A stretch of 64,000 nucleotides of DNA from Scleropages formosus. Its lineage: Eukaryota > Chordata > Actinopteri > Osteoglossiformes > Osteoglossidae. Below are positions 22,683-33,525 of this stretch, piece by piece. The stretch lies in contig NC_041815.1 in assembly GCF_900964775.1 (NCBI RefSeq), forward strand, positions 13,295,443-13,359,442, given 5' to 3'. The position numbers and the translations under genes are program-made. The notes below the pieces were generated by a model that ran no database searches, was not told the origin of the DNA, and saw nothing but the letters and a program-made list of their open reading frames with translations. Each line of letters begins with the position of its first letter. The stretch's first letter is position 1.

Positions 22683-23743
22683 ACACTTAACATCAAAAGC
22701 ATTGTGTCACGGTTTATTAGCCTTTATGTGACAAACATATAAAATATACTGACAGCATATTTAAGCTGCCAAGCTAGGTCATCTTCAGTTTTCATGTATT
22801 TCATGTATTAGTTTCATGTATTCTATGACTGAATATGAAGGTCGTCACTACTGGTATTTTATCCATATTCTCTGGTTCAATGTGAAAACAAAGTTAAAGC
22901 ACACATAATTTATTTTCCCTGCTTTAAAAAGAATTTTTAACTTTTAAATCAAATACAGGAATCTCAGTAAATCTTAGTACTGTTCGTGATGAAAAGCTGC
23001 TCTCTTCTCTGAAGCAAGTTTTCTTTAATAGTTTGCATTTTGTTCAAGTTTAAGAAAGTTATTTTGGTTGTTTGCATTTTTTTAGAAACTGACCCTTTCT
23101 CTGTATAACATTTTATGACAGGTCTGCCCATTAAAATGCAGTTGAAGTTGTCCTAAAATTATGTGCAAAGCATGTTGTAGCATGTAGACTAAGTCATTGT
23201 TGAGGCTGTACAGAAGGGCTAAGGAAAAATGAAGACAGAGGTGAGAAAAGTATATGAGGAGGTAGGAATGGAGAAGTGCATAACAGACTGTCCTCAGATA
23301 GATCCATACATACTTGGTGTAATTATATTCAGTGTAGATGTTCAAAGTTCATCGTATTATATACATGGTAGCCTTGTAAGAGGTAAGGGATGGTGCAGGT
23401 TATAATGCCTCCCATCCAAGACTACCTTATGGTCAAAGATGGATTTTATGATAACAAAAGATATTAACTAAGTTAATGAAGAGATTCAGTGAAAGTTTGT
23501 GACTTTAAACAGTAATCAAAATCATATTAGGTTTGTTTTTTTATGATTCTGTTTTCTGAAAAATCAGCTTCTTTCATTGAAATTGAAAAATTGAATGCAA
23601 TAAAGAATTTGGAATATGAGTTTTATGAAGGCAAATATTACATACCTAGCTTTCGCCTTTCTGAAGTTCAACAGGTTTCTGGCTGTAGTTGTGGGACTTG
23701 CAGAAACTTGTCTTTAAGACTGAGAAGGTGTGAAGTTCAAAGC

Positions 23744-23800
23744 TTTATGATAAGGCTCTTGTCACATGATCTTAAGTAGATTGATGATGTCATTGTGGAA
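23744..23800 (-). promoter_or_regulatory. Conserved promoter block of the 21.3-kb OR
   Basis: Minus strand: ATGACATCATCA (TGATGTCAT on + at 23785-23793), GATCATGTGA (+ 23762-23771), CCTTATCATAAAG TATA-like (about 23756-23744). The non-coding exon 1 then runs to the donor at 23646/23645. Confidence 0.65.
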
Positions 23801-23851
23801 TGTTATTATTGTAGTCACTTCAAATCTGATATTGAGGATGGTGATCATGGT

Positions 23852-24962
23852 ACAGGCAGTCCCCGAAATACAAACGAGTTCTGTGCCCTCAGTCTGTCTT
23901 TAATTTGGATTTTGACGGAAGTCGGAACAGTTAGGTACAATGGGTATCTAACATCAGTTTGTCAAATGTTTGTCTTAGTACATAGTATATCATGTATCTT
24001 GCTATGCATAAAAAGCATTAAAGAAACATTTCGGATACACTAAAACATATTCAATATAACAGTACAGTAGTAATAATAATAAAAATGCCATGATGAAAAG
24101 AGGACACGGAGGAGGCTGGACCCAAGTGCAGGGTTGTTTGTTCAGAATCAAAGGACTAGACATGTTCTTGTTGTCGGGGACGGGCTAATGGTTGGTCGGT
24201 TGATCGGTGAACTAACAGAGGCAAGGATCCGAAATCGGGGTCAAGAGACAAGGCGAGAGGTCATTATCAAAGACATGCGGAACAGGACTGGGGAACCATG
24301 AGGGACAGGACTTGGAAAAGCAGAGAGGAGGAGGTTTGAGAATGTGCCGGGGGGGGTTGTCTGGAGTGAGATTCCGCAACTGGAAAAAAGTGTCTTTTGT
24401 AGCCAAGTGCTCTTTGAGAGAGAGAGAGGGACAGTGTGTTTGTGGGTGCACGCAAACATTAAAGAAATTTTCATATTTGCTTTTCCAATGTTTGTTGGCA
24501 TTTCACCTTTCACTTTATTATTTCCACTTTAGTTTCAGTCATGATCATTTTCCTTTTCTTGGATGCATCACCATCACCTGCATCACAGTTATGCTTTGGT
24601 GTCATGGTTAGGACGGAAAACCAAAAAAAAAAAAATTCAGGCAAATGCAATAACACACTAGACACTCTTAACAGGACAAGAAGGAAGTCTGTCCTAACTT
24701 GGGGTCATGTGCCCCGCCCACGAGCCGACAAACCACTGTAGACACGCAGTGTTTTGATGCGCGTTGCAAAGTATTGCCTGTTTCTTATTATGAACCAGTG
24801 TATATACAGTAACTTCAATTTATTATATAATCGGCTTAATTAAGAATTTTTCATTTGATTGTTAGTTAAGGGTGACAAAAAAATCTACTTCTCGTCAGTA
24901 AGGGGGTGGCTCGTAAGTACAAGTTGTGCGTAAGTCGAATGTTCGTAGCTCGGGGTCTGCCT
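23852..24962. mobile_element. Tigger/pogo-like non-autonomous DNA transposon (MITE)
   Basis: Terminal inverted repeats CAGGCAGTCCCCG (23852) and CGGGGTCTGCCTG (ends about 24962) are each flanked by TA, the Tc1/mariner-superfamily target site; CAGG ends are typical of the pogo/Tigger group. Subterminal blocks (AAGTCGGAACAGTTAGGTAC, GTCTTAGTACATAGTATA, GCATAAAAAGCATTAAAGAAACA) match the second copy at 61590. The middle (about 24085-24605) is unlike the second copy and may be a separate insert. There is no transposase ORF. Confidence 0.7.
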
Positions 24963-25552
24963 GTATTTCTTTCTTTTAATGAAAGATATTTTTTAAAGAT
25001 GACTGGTGATTAAAGTGATTTCCTTTAGAACAGGGTATGAAATATGTGTGTGCAATAGGAGAAACACCAATGCATTGTTTCCCTATTATCAAGAAGATAT
25101 TTCTGATAGACTTATATTTCTGACTTCTGTACATGATATTTTTTTATGGTGCGGTATATGGGGAAATATGTGAATGGGGAAATTCTGCCTTACCACATGG
25201 CAGCTAAAGTCTTTTCTTTTATTATTCAAGTAAAAGGATCAACAGAGAAAAAAAAAAAGACAACAGATTTTTTTCACATCTTTGTTTTTTTGTTTGTTTT
25301 TTATAATACATATTGAATTTCATCCACTCCTTCACTTTCTCGTGTGTCCTTTTAAGGGACACTTTTGCAGAAAACAGAAGCAGAGGTGGAATGCTTATGA
25401 ATTTACATAAAACAGTGCATGTGGTAGCATTAAGGTTATTGGTCATTTACAACAGGGCCCTGCATTATGAACATTTACAAATTTTTGAGGATAACGACAT
25501 TCTCACTTTATTGATTTATTTTTAATTGTGGTTGTCGAGTCATTGTGCTCGG

Positions 25553-25625
25553 TGCTTCCAGAATAGGCTTGGGATCACTCTGACCCTGATAAGGACAAGC
25601 GGTTCTTGAAAATGGATAGAAAGAT
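25553..25625 (+). mobile_element. SINE 3' end fragment (V-SINE-like)
   Basis: TGCTTCCAGAATAGGCTTGGGATCAC...GATAAGGACAAGCGGTTCTTGAAAATGGATAGAAAGATGG is the 3' end shared by the GATG-tailed SINEs. Only the tail part is kept. Confidence 0.6.
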
Positions 25626-25629
25626 GGAT

Positions 25630-25690
25630 ATGCTTACTTATTTTATTTCACTTATCAGACGCTTTTCTCCAAAGCGACACGCTTATTGTA
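25630..25690 (-). mobile_element. Short L2-type end
   Basis: ATTTCACTTATCAGACGCTTTTCTCCAAAGCGACACG corresponds to the complement of the L2 3' end (GCGACTGCTAAATGAATAAATG family). It abuts the SINE fragment on the left and the LINE on the right. Confidence 0.55.
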
Positions 25691-25699
25691 TACCCGTCT

Positions 25700-27155
25700 T
25701 GATCTTCTAAGTATTGGAACTATATTCAATCACCTCAGGCTTGACTGTAAACAAATACCAGCAGAGATTGCCACACTGCTGGGATTAACTTTGGCTACTA
25801 TTCCATCAGGAAGGCGCCGGTGGCGGTGAAGGGAATGAAAGCAGAAGCGAGGGAAGAGAGAGGGGCTACAAGCAAAGCTAAAGGCTAAACCATACAAAAT
25901 ACCGCTCCCAACCATATTTGTCATAAATGTTCGATCCCTTTGTAACAAGATGGACAAACTACAACTTAGGATAACAATGCAGAGAGGTACAAAGAACTAT
26001 TGTATCCTGATCTTGACAGAGACATGGTTAAACCACAACATTCCCGAATCTGCAGTGGAGTTAACAGGCTGCGCATTGTTCCTCGCCAGCAAGAAAACAG
26101 GTGGCAGACTTTGTATATACGTGAACAATGCTTGGTGCACAAATAGACTCTGAACTCACACACACATTTTCAGAATCGCTTGTCCCATACAGGGTCGCAG
26201 GGAACCGGAGACAACTCAGCAACACAGAGCGAAAGGGGAGGGGACGACACGATCATCCCCAACGTACTGGTGTCCAAACTCCAGAACCTAGACCTAATTA
26301 CAGCCGTCTGGTGGACTCTGGACTTCCTGGCCAACCGTCCCCACAACGTTAGGTTAAGGAAGCACACATTCTCCACTCTCACCCTGAACACTGGTGTTCC
26401 ACGGGGATGTGTGTTGAGTCCTCTGCTGTATGCACTCTTCACCCATGAGTGTCTACCTGCGCATGCAACAAACACCATTGCAGATGACACGACAGTCATT
26501 GGTGTGATTACAAACAATGATGAGCCTGAATACAGGGACGAGGTACGAAACCTGACAGTCTGGTGCTCCACCAACCATCTCAATCTTAACACCAGGAAGG
26601 CAAAGGAGATTGTGGTGGACTTCAGGAAGAAAAGGAGAACTGACCTCAGTCTTGTGCTTATAAATGACGAGGCTGTGGAGAAAGCCCCCAGTTTCAAATT
26701 CCTGGGCGTGAACATTACAGAAGACCTCTCTTGGGCCACACACACCTCTACTGTCATTGGAAAGGCACAGACACACCTCTGTTTCTTGAGAAGACTGAGA
26801 GTGAGACTGGCCCGGGATCTTGTGAATTTCTACCAATGTACAGATGTACTGCATTACAGCATGGTATGCCAGTTGCACAGGAGAACAACAGAAGGCTCTG
26901 CAACGGGTCATCAGGAGAGCTCAGAACATCATTGGCACACAGCTACCAGCAGTCAAGGACATTTATCTGTCCAGATGTCAGAGCAGAGCCTCCAAAATTA
27001 ACAGGGAGTCATCTGTTATGTTTCAACTGTTTAATTTTTATTTTTTTATTTAGGTGAAGTGTTTTATATTGTTGTCTAAAGAACTCAGGGAGTACCACTA
27101 TAATTTTGTTGTATTGCACAGCAGTACAATGACAATTAAGTATTCAGCTCAATTC
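25700..27155 (+). mobile_element. CR1/L2-superclade (Rex1/L2-like) LINE, broken, with SINE piece inside
   Basis: Two coding pieces on +. Endonuclease start (about 25905-26150): VINVRSLCNKMDKLQLRI and LILTETWLNHNIPESA. RT part (about 26245-27000): IIPNVLVSKLQNLDL, GVPRGCVLSPLLYALFTH (motif B), ADDTTVIGVITNNDE (motif C, with a base change so that FADD reads IADD), LNLNTRKAKEIVVDFRK, FKFLGVNITEDLSW. The region between is missing and replaced by a SINE fragment at 26156-26246. The end contains ACAATGACAATTAAGTATTCAG near 27125-27147, the usual 3' UTR end of this LINE group. Whether it is Rex1 or L2 proper cannot be settled by eye. Confidence 0.75.
26156..26246 (-). mobile_element. Partial (GT)n-tailed tRNA SINE inside a LINE
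   Basis: ACACACACATTTTCAGAATCGCTTGTCCCATACAGGGTCGC... stops after GCGAAAGGGGAGGGG; the tRNA-like head is lost. It lies exactly where the LINE lacks its EN-RT linker, so the deletion probably spans both the SINE 5' part and LINE sequence. Confidence 0.75.
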
Positions 27156-27159
27156 TATG

Positions 27160-27455
27160 TAGTGCTATCAGCCCGCACCTTATTCTGCAAGGTGGCTTAC
27201 ATTACTGTATGCATTACTTACAACGTGTCACTCCTCCATAAATCACTGAAATACACTCTCTCTGTCTCTTACATAACATGAGTGAACCTGAACAGCATGT
27301 CTTTGGACTGTGGGATGAAACCCACCCTATGGGGAGAACATGCAAACTCCACACAGACAGACTGAGTGGGGATCAAACCCATGTCCACTCACAACCACCC
27401 AGGCAGCTGTGAGACAACAGCGCTACTTGCTGTGGCACCATACTGCCTGTTTGCT
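27160..27455 (-). mobile_element. V-SINE-like element
   Basis: The conserved central stretch is readable: CATGTCTTTGGACTGTGGGA...GAAACCCACC...GGGGAGAACATGCAAACTCC ACACAGACAGACTGAGTGGGGATC. The tRNA-like head is at the right (AGCTGTGAGACAACAGCGCTAC). On the minus strand this is the widely shared fish SINE domain. It directly follows the LINE end. Confidence 0.7.
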
Positions 27456-27561
27456 AAGTTAATGTTAGCTGGGTTTTCGCAAGCAGACATTATTTGTCAG
27501 TAAATAGCAGGAAAAGACAACAGGAAGGGAGACTAGAATAATTCACCTGGTTTCAAGCTTG

Positions 27562-27758
27562 TACATTTTACGACACTTTTCTCCAAAGCAACTTACAGTG
27601 TAGTGGCTACAATTACTTACCCATTTGCACAGCAGGGTAATTTTACTGGAGCAAAGTAGGGTAAGTACCTTGCTCAAGGGTACTACAGGTGGAGAAGAGG
27701 CTCAAACCTCTGGGTCTACAGGCAGCAGCTCTAACTACTACACTGCCAGATGTCCCAG
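27562..27758 (-). mobile_element. tRNA-derived SINE with L2-type tail
   Basis: Complement of the left-edge SINE: ACACTTTTCTCCAAAGCAACTTACAGTG, GCAGGGTAATTTTACTGGAG, GTACCTTGCTCAAGGGTACTACAG, and head GGCAGCAGCTCTAACTACTACACTGCC. Confidence 0.75.
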
Positions 27759-27849
27759 CTTGTAACTAACGTTTGTGAGTCCTGATTAATAACAAGATGA
27801 CAAATGGTGTACATATTTATGTTCAATAGTTGACACTAAATATTAGTTT

Positions 27850-28069
27850 GGGGGGGTGCGGTGGCGCAGTGGGTTGGACCACGGTCCTGCTTTCTGGTGG
27901 GTTTGGGGTTCGAGTCCCGCTTGGGGTGCCTTGCGACGGACTGGCGTCCCGTCCTGGGTGTGTCTCCTCCCCCTCCGGCCTTACGCCCTGTGTTGCCGGG
28001 TAGGCTCTGGTTCCCCGTGACCCCGTATGGGACAAGCAGTTCTGAAAATGTGTGTGTGTGTGTGTGTGT
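27850..28069 (+). mobile_element. tRNA-derived SINE, (GT)n tail
   Basis: Near-consensus copy with A box TGGCGCAGTGGG and B box GGTTCGAGTCCC, ending TTCTGAAAATG(TG)n. No clear target duplication seen. Confidence 0.9.
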
Positions 28070-28162
28070 AACTTGAAGTTAAAAAATAACATTAAAATGT
28101 CTTGTAGCCTATAGTTATGTATTACAGATTTATCCAGCACTGAAACTACCCAGCAAATTCAT

Positions 28163-28165
<3 letters not shown>

Positions 28166-28202
<37 letters not shown>

Positions 28203-28402
28203 TTTCAGAACCGCTTGTCCCATACGGGGTCACGGGAAACCGGAGCCTACCCGGCAACACAGGGCGTAAGGCTGGAGAGAGGGAGGGGACACACCCAGGA
28301 CGGGATGCCAGTCCGTCGCAAGGCACCCCAAGCGGGACTAGAACCCCAGACCCACCGGAGAGCAGGACTGCAGTCCAACCCACTGCGCCACCGTGCCCCT
28401 CC
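28166..28402 (-). mobile_element. tRNA-derived SINE with long (CA)n tail
   Basis: Duplication AAATTCATGTA at 28155-28165 and 28403-28413. The tail is about 18 CA units, showing the tail as a microsatellite seed. Confidence 0.93.
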
Positions 28403-28550
28403 AAATTCATGTATATTATTAATATTTTACTCTGTAAATTATAAAGCAAACTGAGAGTGAAAAGGTTCTAATAAGCATTGCCCATGCTGTCAACTGGTCC
28501 TATAGTCATCATCAGTCTTTTGTATCCTCAGGCAAAAGTAGACAAAGATA

Positions 28551-28750
28551 CTGTTTGAAACCACTTGTCCCAAACAGGGTTGAAGCAGACTGGAGCCTAA
28601 CCCAGCAACAAAGGGTGCAAGGCTGGAGGGGGCACACCTAGGACAGGACACCAGTCTATCACAAGGCACCCCAAGCAGGACTTGACCCCAGACCCACAAG
28701 AGAGCAGGCACAGGCCAAACCTACTGCATCACCACACCACTGTGCCCTCC
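28551..28750 (-). mobile_element. Older copy of the (GT)n-tailed tRNA SINE
   Basis: GTTTGAAACCACTTGTCCCAAACAGGG...CACTGTGCCCTCC. Diverged, and the B box has decayed (GACTTGACCCCAG). No tail repeat. Confidence 0.8.
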
Positions 28751-29115
28751 TTCAAGCACAAAACAAATAACTTGATTAATCCTCAAGGGACAATTCACTC
28801 AGGCTACCACCAATGGCACCATATGCAAGCTTTTTGACTGTGGGAGGAAACTAGAGCACCTGGAGGAAAGCGAGAACTGATCAGGCACTGAACTCACATT
28901 CTCTCACACTTTGTATGCATTATGTGACATCATCCACTGTGTCCCCTCAAATAAGACATATAGTCACTATTTAAGGTCAAACCTTGTTCTCTCCCACCCA
29001 CTACCCTCCATCCAGCTGACTCTTCTTTACTCCAGTTACATTGTCCTGTGCCACCTGATTCAAGGAGGAATATAACCCTGTCTTATGTGTACAAACCAGA
29101 ACACGCACGCACGCA

Positions 29116-29232
29116 CAGTTGGTCTGAAACTGCTTGGCCCAAGCAGGGTCGCAGCAAACCGGAGCTTAACCCGGCAATACAGGGTGAAAGGCTGGAGGGG
29201 GAGGGGACACACCCAGGACAAGATGAGAATCC
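29116..29232 (-). mobile_element. Fragment of the (GT)n-tailed tRNA SINE
   Basis: GGTCTGAAACTGCTTGGCCCAAGCAGGGTCGC to GACACACCCAGGACAAGATG; the tRNA head is missing. Confidence 0.75.
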
Positions 29233-29455
29233 AGAACATGATACATTGAAGAGCAGCTTGCAGAGATTACTTGTTTTGTATTCAGTAATCCTAAATAGAC
29301 AGTTTTAATGTTTCAAGTGAAGTCAAAAGAATAAAATAAAAAAAAAATAAAATAAAATAAAATGAAAAGTTCTGTGATGGACTGGCACCCTGTCCACAGT
29401 GAACACCGTAATGTGCTCTTTCTTGCCAGTATGCACTCTAGAACACTGAGACTCA

Positions 29456-29459
<4 letters not shown>

Positions 29460-29525
<66 letters not shown>
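29460..29525. repeat. (CA)n microsatellite
   Basis: About 33 CA units with one CG near the end. A decayed SINE body (TGATGGACTGGCACCCTGTCC near 29376) lies just to the left. A (TA)n run follows at 29636-29653. Confidence 0.9.
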
Positions 29526-29528
<3 letters not shown>

Positions 29529-29529
29529 T

Positions 29530-30460
29530 CCATGCACGCATTGAGTTCTCGATGAATCAACACAGATGAACTTGAAGTCTGTTCATAATTTGATTTTTTG
29601 CAATCTGATACAAGGAGGAACATGACACACACACATATATATATATATATATAGAACATGGCTGGTAGCTGGGCATGTCTGGGATTTGACCTAGTACTTC
29701 CCAGCAAAAGATAATTTTTTTCAAAACTCAAAATTCATTTGCACTAGGGGTTTTTAATGTGAGACAGTCTTCAGAGGATCCATTGAGTACTGGACAATTT
29801 TAAAAATAACTCAAACAAAAAATGTTAACAACAAAACATTACTATTATAATATTACCTGATCTCTTTGTCACTGTAGAATTCTGGGGGGTCCAGCACCTG
29901 ACCCACCAACCATTGTGGGGAGTTGGGAGGATCAGAGTGACCTGGGGGATCTCTATGGTGTTATCACTTACTGTTTGTTGCGCCTTTGTCAATACTACTA
30001 TTGAAAGAGATGTATGTGTTTAATAAAGAGCACCTTTTCCAAAACCCTCTTTTTGACAGTTTTATTAATAACGTGACAACCAATAAGAACAAAACACAAG
30101 ACTATGTACAAGAACGGATATTAACACCAGCTATTTACATTAGTTTACACCAGCCCTCCTCAGCAGCATTACACTATGCTATTACTATCTATGACATACT
30201 TTTAAGTGAAGTTAATCATATTTCGGTAATATAAATTAAACACAATGTTTTCTCCAATTTTTTTATGTTTTTTTCAAGGAGTGAGTCCTTAGCTTTCTTG
30301 AAATTTTTAAAGGGCTATGTGGCCATGAAAAGGTTAAGAACCTCTGATTTAGAAAGTGCTATAGTGGTTGTCAGTTCTTTAGATCAGATAGTAGGGTGCT
30401 ACCAGTAAAGAAAATAAAAATCGCATGTGGTAGCATTACATGTATTACTTTTTCAATGTT
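29530..30460. other. Spacer, no gene recognised
   Basis: AT-rich with no domain-bearing ORF and no clear repeat family. Confidence 0.4.
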
Positions 30461-30468
30461 GCACTTAT

Positions 30469-30689
30469 ACTTACACATACACACACACACATTGTCTGAA
30501 ACCGCTTGTCCCAAGTGGGGTCGCAGCGAGCTGGAGCCCGACCCATCAACACAGGGCGCAAGGCTGGAGGGAGAGGGGACACACCCAGGATGGGACGCCA
30601 GCCCAGCACAAGGCACCCGAAGCAGGATTCGAACCCCAGATACCATAGAGCAGAACTTGACCAAGTCCACTGCCCCACTGCATCCCCCA
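30469..30689 (-). mobile_element. tRNA-derived SINE, (GT)n tail, older subtype
   Basis: CACTTAT flanks at 30462-30468 and 30690-30696. Body GTCTGAAACCGCTTGTCCCAAGTGGGGTCGC; head decayed at TGCCCCACTGCATCCCCC. Confidence 0.8.
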
Positions 30690-31077
30690 CACTTATTCTT
30701 TCTTATGCATAATTCATTTTAGGTATTTGTAACTTCATTTTGGGATTTCTTTGTTATTTTCAGGTGGAATGATACCACTAGTGTCTCACAGCTCCTAAGC
30801 TGTGGGGTTGGGCCTGGCTTTGAATGTGGCTTAGTGTATGCTGAGACTCCCTGATCTTGCAGTTATTTGCATAGGTTTCCTCAAAGCTTTCTTTCACAAT
30901 TCAGAACAAGTATCAGGTAAAATAATGACTCCATATATTAACTTTTGTTTTGTATGTGTGATGAATGAGTGCGTGATTTTTTTCTTGCACTGAAATGGCA
31001 TCCCATCCAGGGTGTACCTTGCAACATATCCTATGCTTTGGGATAGACCATCAGAACCCTGAACTGGACTAGCAATA

Positions 31078-31080
31078 CTA

Positions 31081-31117
<37 letters not shown>

Positions 31118-31160
31118 GGGAGGACGGATGGAGTGAGGGATGGATGGATGGATGGATATA
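31078..31160. repeat. (GATA)n and (GGAT)n microsatellites
   Basis: About ten ATAG units at 31080-31118 followed by GGATGGATGGATGG at 31139-31156. Upstream, GGCATCCCATCCAGGGTGTACCTTGC (about 30998-31023) is a decayed SINE 3' body, so the repeats probably grew from a GATG-type SINE tail. Confidence 0.75.
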
Positions 31161-31514
31161 TCCTCTTCTTTGCTGTTTGCCTATGACAAATACCATTTGT
31201 CACAATTTTAAAATATTTTATGTTGTTACATTACATATGTTATTTAAAAAGTTATTCTACAGTTATGAGGTGAAATACAACATATTAGCAACATCTGTAG
31301 TGAGAAATTATTTTTAAGCAGAATTTGTAACAGCAAAAGTTTTAGAAATGACAGCCAACACAACTGAAGGTTCATAAAAACATAGAAGCTGACTTTTAAT
31401 ATATTTTTATTTAAATGCATATTAACCCTATACCTACCTTTTTTGTTAGCACTGAAATAAGATACATGGATTATCTCGGGAAAAAAAAAAGAAAACTTCA
31501 AATGTATTTTTTAG

Positions 31515-31714
31515 GTGCGGTGGCGCAGTGGGTTGGACCACAGTCCTGCTCTCCGGTGGGTCTGGGGTTCGAGTCCCGCTGGGGGTGCCTTGCGGCGGAC
31601 TGGCGTCCCATCCTGGGTGTGTCCCCTTCCCCCTTTGGCCTTACGCCCTGTGTTACCGGGTAGGCTCCGGTTCCCCGTGACCCCGTATGGGACAAGCGGT
31701 TCTGAAAATGTGTG
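31515..31714 (+). mobile_element. tRNA-derived SINE, (GT)n tail
   Basis: Perfect duplication TGTATTTTTTAG at 31503-31514 and 31715-31726. Near-consensus, short GT tail; young. Confidence 0.94.
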
Positions 31715-32137
31715 TGTATTTTTTAGAAAATGTTGCACAGCTCCAAGGCCTAGCTTACCACATTCATATGCTCTTGGGCAGTTTTCTTGTGTGTTAATTT
31801 CAAAAGTACGTAGCAATGCAGGGATGCATCAGAATAAAACCTAAGACTGCAACATATTTGACCATTTGGTTCCTTCATTTGCCTGACCGCAGACCTGTTT
31901 TTTACAGCTCTGCTTCCGATATGCTTCTTTAAAAATTATATCTTAAAAGGGATACTTTTTTTGAATTTTATTTCTCTGTGTCGATTTAAGCAGTGTTATT
32001 TGGAATTAGCCATATAATGCCTTTATTTATAGAAATAAGTTTTTTGCTGGATCAGTTTTATATACAGTTTGCAGCATCAAGATGAAATAGTCATCAAATA
32101 TCATATCTGTTAGTTGAATTCATACAGAAATTTTTAT

Positions 32138-33064
32138 TTACTTCCAAACAGGAAGAAGTTTTAAAACTCGAACTCTTATGTTTTGAACACTCAGTCCATA
32201 AATTGCAGGGTTTAACAAAGGAGGAAATACAAGGAAGTAAACAGACATGAACATACGTGAAGTGGAAGGTAAATAGCTCATGTTGAATCGGCTTTGAATG
32301 ATTTCAAAAAGGCCTCCGATGGAGTAATTGAGAACAGCTAGCAGGTGAGGAGTGCAAGTTTGCACAGCTTTGATACGAGATTCTTTGGAGACGAGCAGAC
32401 AGATTCTGAGTATTTGTGCATAGGAAAACAATATCATCAGGAGTGCAGGAAGGACAAATAAAACTGTTGCGATCAGACCAATAACACTATGAACAGAAGT
32501 ATCGAAGCATGATAGTTTGACTAATGCAAAATTGTTACAGTAAACTTTAGGAATGAACCTGCTACAGAAAGTAAGTTTAGTTGTTAAGATAAAATACATG
32601 CCAAAAGCACTCAAGGGATAAATCCAGGACAAAGCAATAAGAAAATTTACTTTTTGAGAAGACATAATGATGTGGTAACGTAACGGATGACATATTGCAA
32701 TGTACCTGTCATAGCTCATAATTGCTAAAACAGAGAACTCGACAAAACCATACGTGTGCAAACAGTAAATCTGTGCCAAGCAGAGTCCCAGAGAGATTTC
32801 CTGTGAGCAAGATATCAGTTGACCAAGAATGGAAGGGATTAATGAAGTGCTCCCATACATTTCATTCACTGCAAGGTTGCACACAAAGATGTACATGGGT
32901 TCATGCAGACTTTTCTCAGAGTAAATCACCCCAATGATAAGTATGTTTAAACATAACGTTAGGAGGTAAAGCAGAAAGAATACAGTGAAGTAGAAATATT
33001 TTAGATCTTCCATTTCTTTGTACACTGTGAGCATGAAGGAGGTAACTGCTGATGTATTTTCCAT
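32138..33064 (-). CDS. Olfactory receptor, 308 aa, intact
   Basis: A seven-TM odorant receptor of the same group as the 15.8-, 21.3- and 39.9-kb genes, but the most diverged of the four. N-terminus MENTSAVTSFMLTVYKEMED with NTS glycosylation site at 3-5; LHEPMYIFVCNLAVNEMYGS; MSYDRYIAICHPLRYH; LTFCSRFIPKVYCNNF; KAVQTCTPHLLAVLNYSIGG; PPLLNPAIYGLSVQN. ATG at 33064. Acceptor TTTTTACAG 25 bases upstream (AG at 33090-33089) and donor CTAG|GTATGTAA at 33250/33249 give a short 161-bp 5' UTR intron. Its HTYGFVEF and SYDRYIA are shared with the 2.8-kb pseudogene, so that fossil probably derives from this subtype. A Tc1 element lies about 0.5 kb upstream. Confidence 0.95.
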   Translation of the reverse strand: MENTSAVTSFMLTVYKEMEDLKYFYFTVFFLLYLLTLCLNILIIGVIYSEKSLHEPMYIFVCNLAVNEMYGSTSLIPSILGQLISCSQEISLGLCLAQIYCLHTYGFVEFSVLAIMSYDRYIAICHPLRYHIIMSSQKVNFLIALSWIYPLSAFGMYFILTTKLTFCSRFIPKVYCNNFALVKLSCFDTSVHSVIGLIATVLFVLPALLMILFSYAQILRICLLVSKESRIKAVQTCTPHLLAVLNYSIGGLFEIIQSRFNMSYLPSTSRMFMSVYFLVFPPLLNPAIYGLSVQNIRVRVLKLLPVWK

Positions 33065-33329
33065 AGTTCTCTGGATACATAAGGAGCTCTGTAAAAACAG
33101 GAATAGCAGACATGTGGTTTCCCTAAGATTCTTTCATTCCAGTTCACTGAAATATGAATATATCCCTTATTAATCATAGAGACCTATAGTGAAAGTACAT
33201 TTACATATCACCTATTTTTTAAATGAGCAAAATCTGTCTTTTTACATACCTAGTCCTCGTACCTTTGACGTTGCACAGTTTATGACTGTGGCAGTGGACC
33301 TTAGGTAAGCCTTCCCATGAAGAATCAAA

Positions 33330-33395
33330 GTGGGTGTACCTTTATGGCAAGATTCTGATCACATGATCAAAAGTAGGATGGTCATTATGCGATGA
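33330..33395 (-). promoter_or_regulatory. Conserved promoter block of the 32.1-kb OR
   Basis: Minus strand: a weakened ATAATGACCATCC in place of ATGACATCATC, then GATCATGTGA (+ 33359-33368), then CTTGCCATAAAGG TATA-like (about 33351-33339). The exon 1 donor is only about 90 bases downstream, so the whole 5' part is compact. Confidence 0.6.
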
Positions 33396-33525
33396 TGTTG
33401 TTTTTCAAAGTAATTGTATATCAGAGCTTGAAGATGACAAAAGGTTTTTAAAAATAATTTAAAAGATTATCATTTGTACTGAAGAAAATAATACAAAAAT
33501 TTATGTCACACAAGTACACCATATA

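Noticed and set aside
25222-25525. Short ORFs on both strands as exons
   Set aside because: No homology recognised, no splice context, AT-rich low-complexity composition.
27850-28069. tRNA gene
   Set aside because: A and B boxes are present, but no full cloverleaf or acceptor stem follows. The sequence continues into a SINE body and recurs over 30 times.
28920-28980. TGACATCATC followed by TATTTAAGG as another OR promoter
   Set aside because: It lacks the GATCATGTGA core and any OR exon; probably chance.
29313-29544. ORFs of Cys-Val or Thr-His repeats
   Set aside because: Translation of the (CA)n microsatellite.
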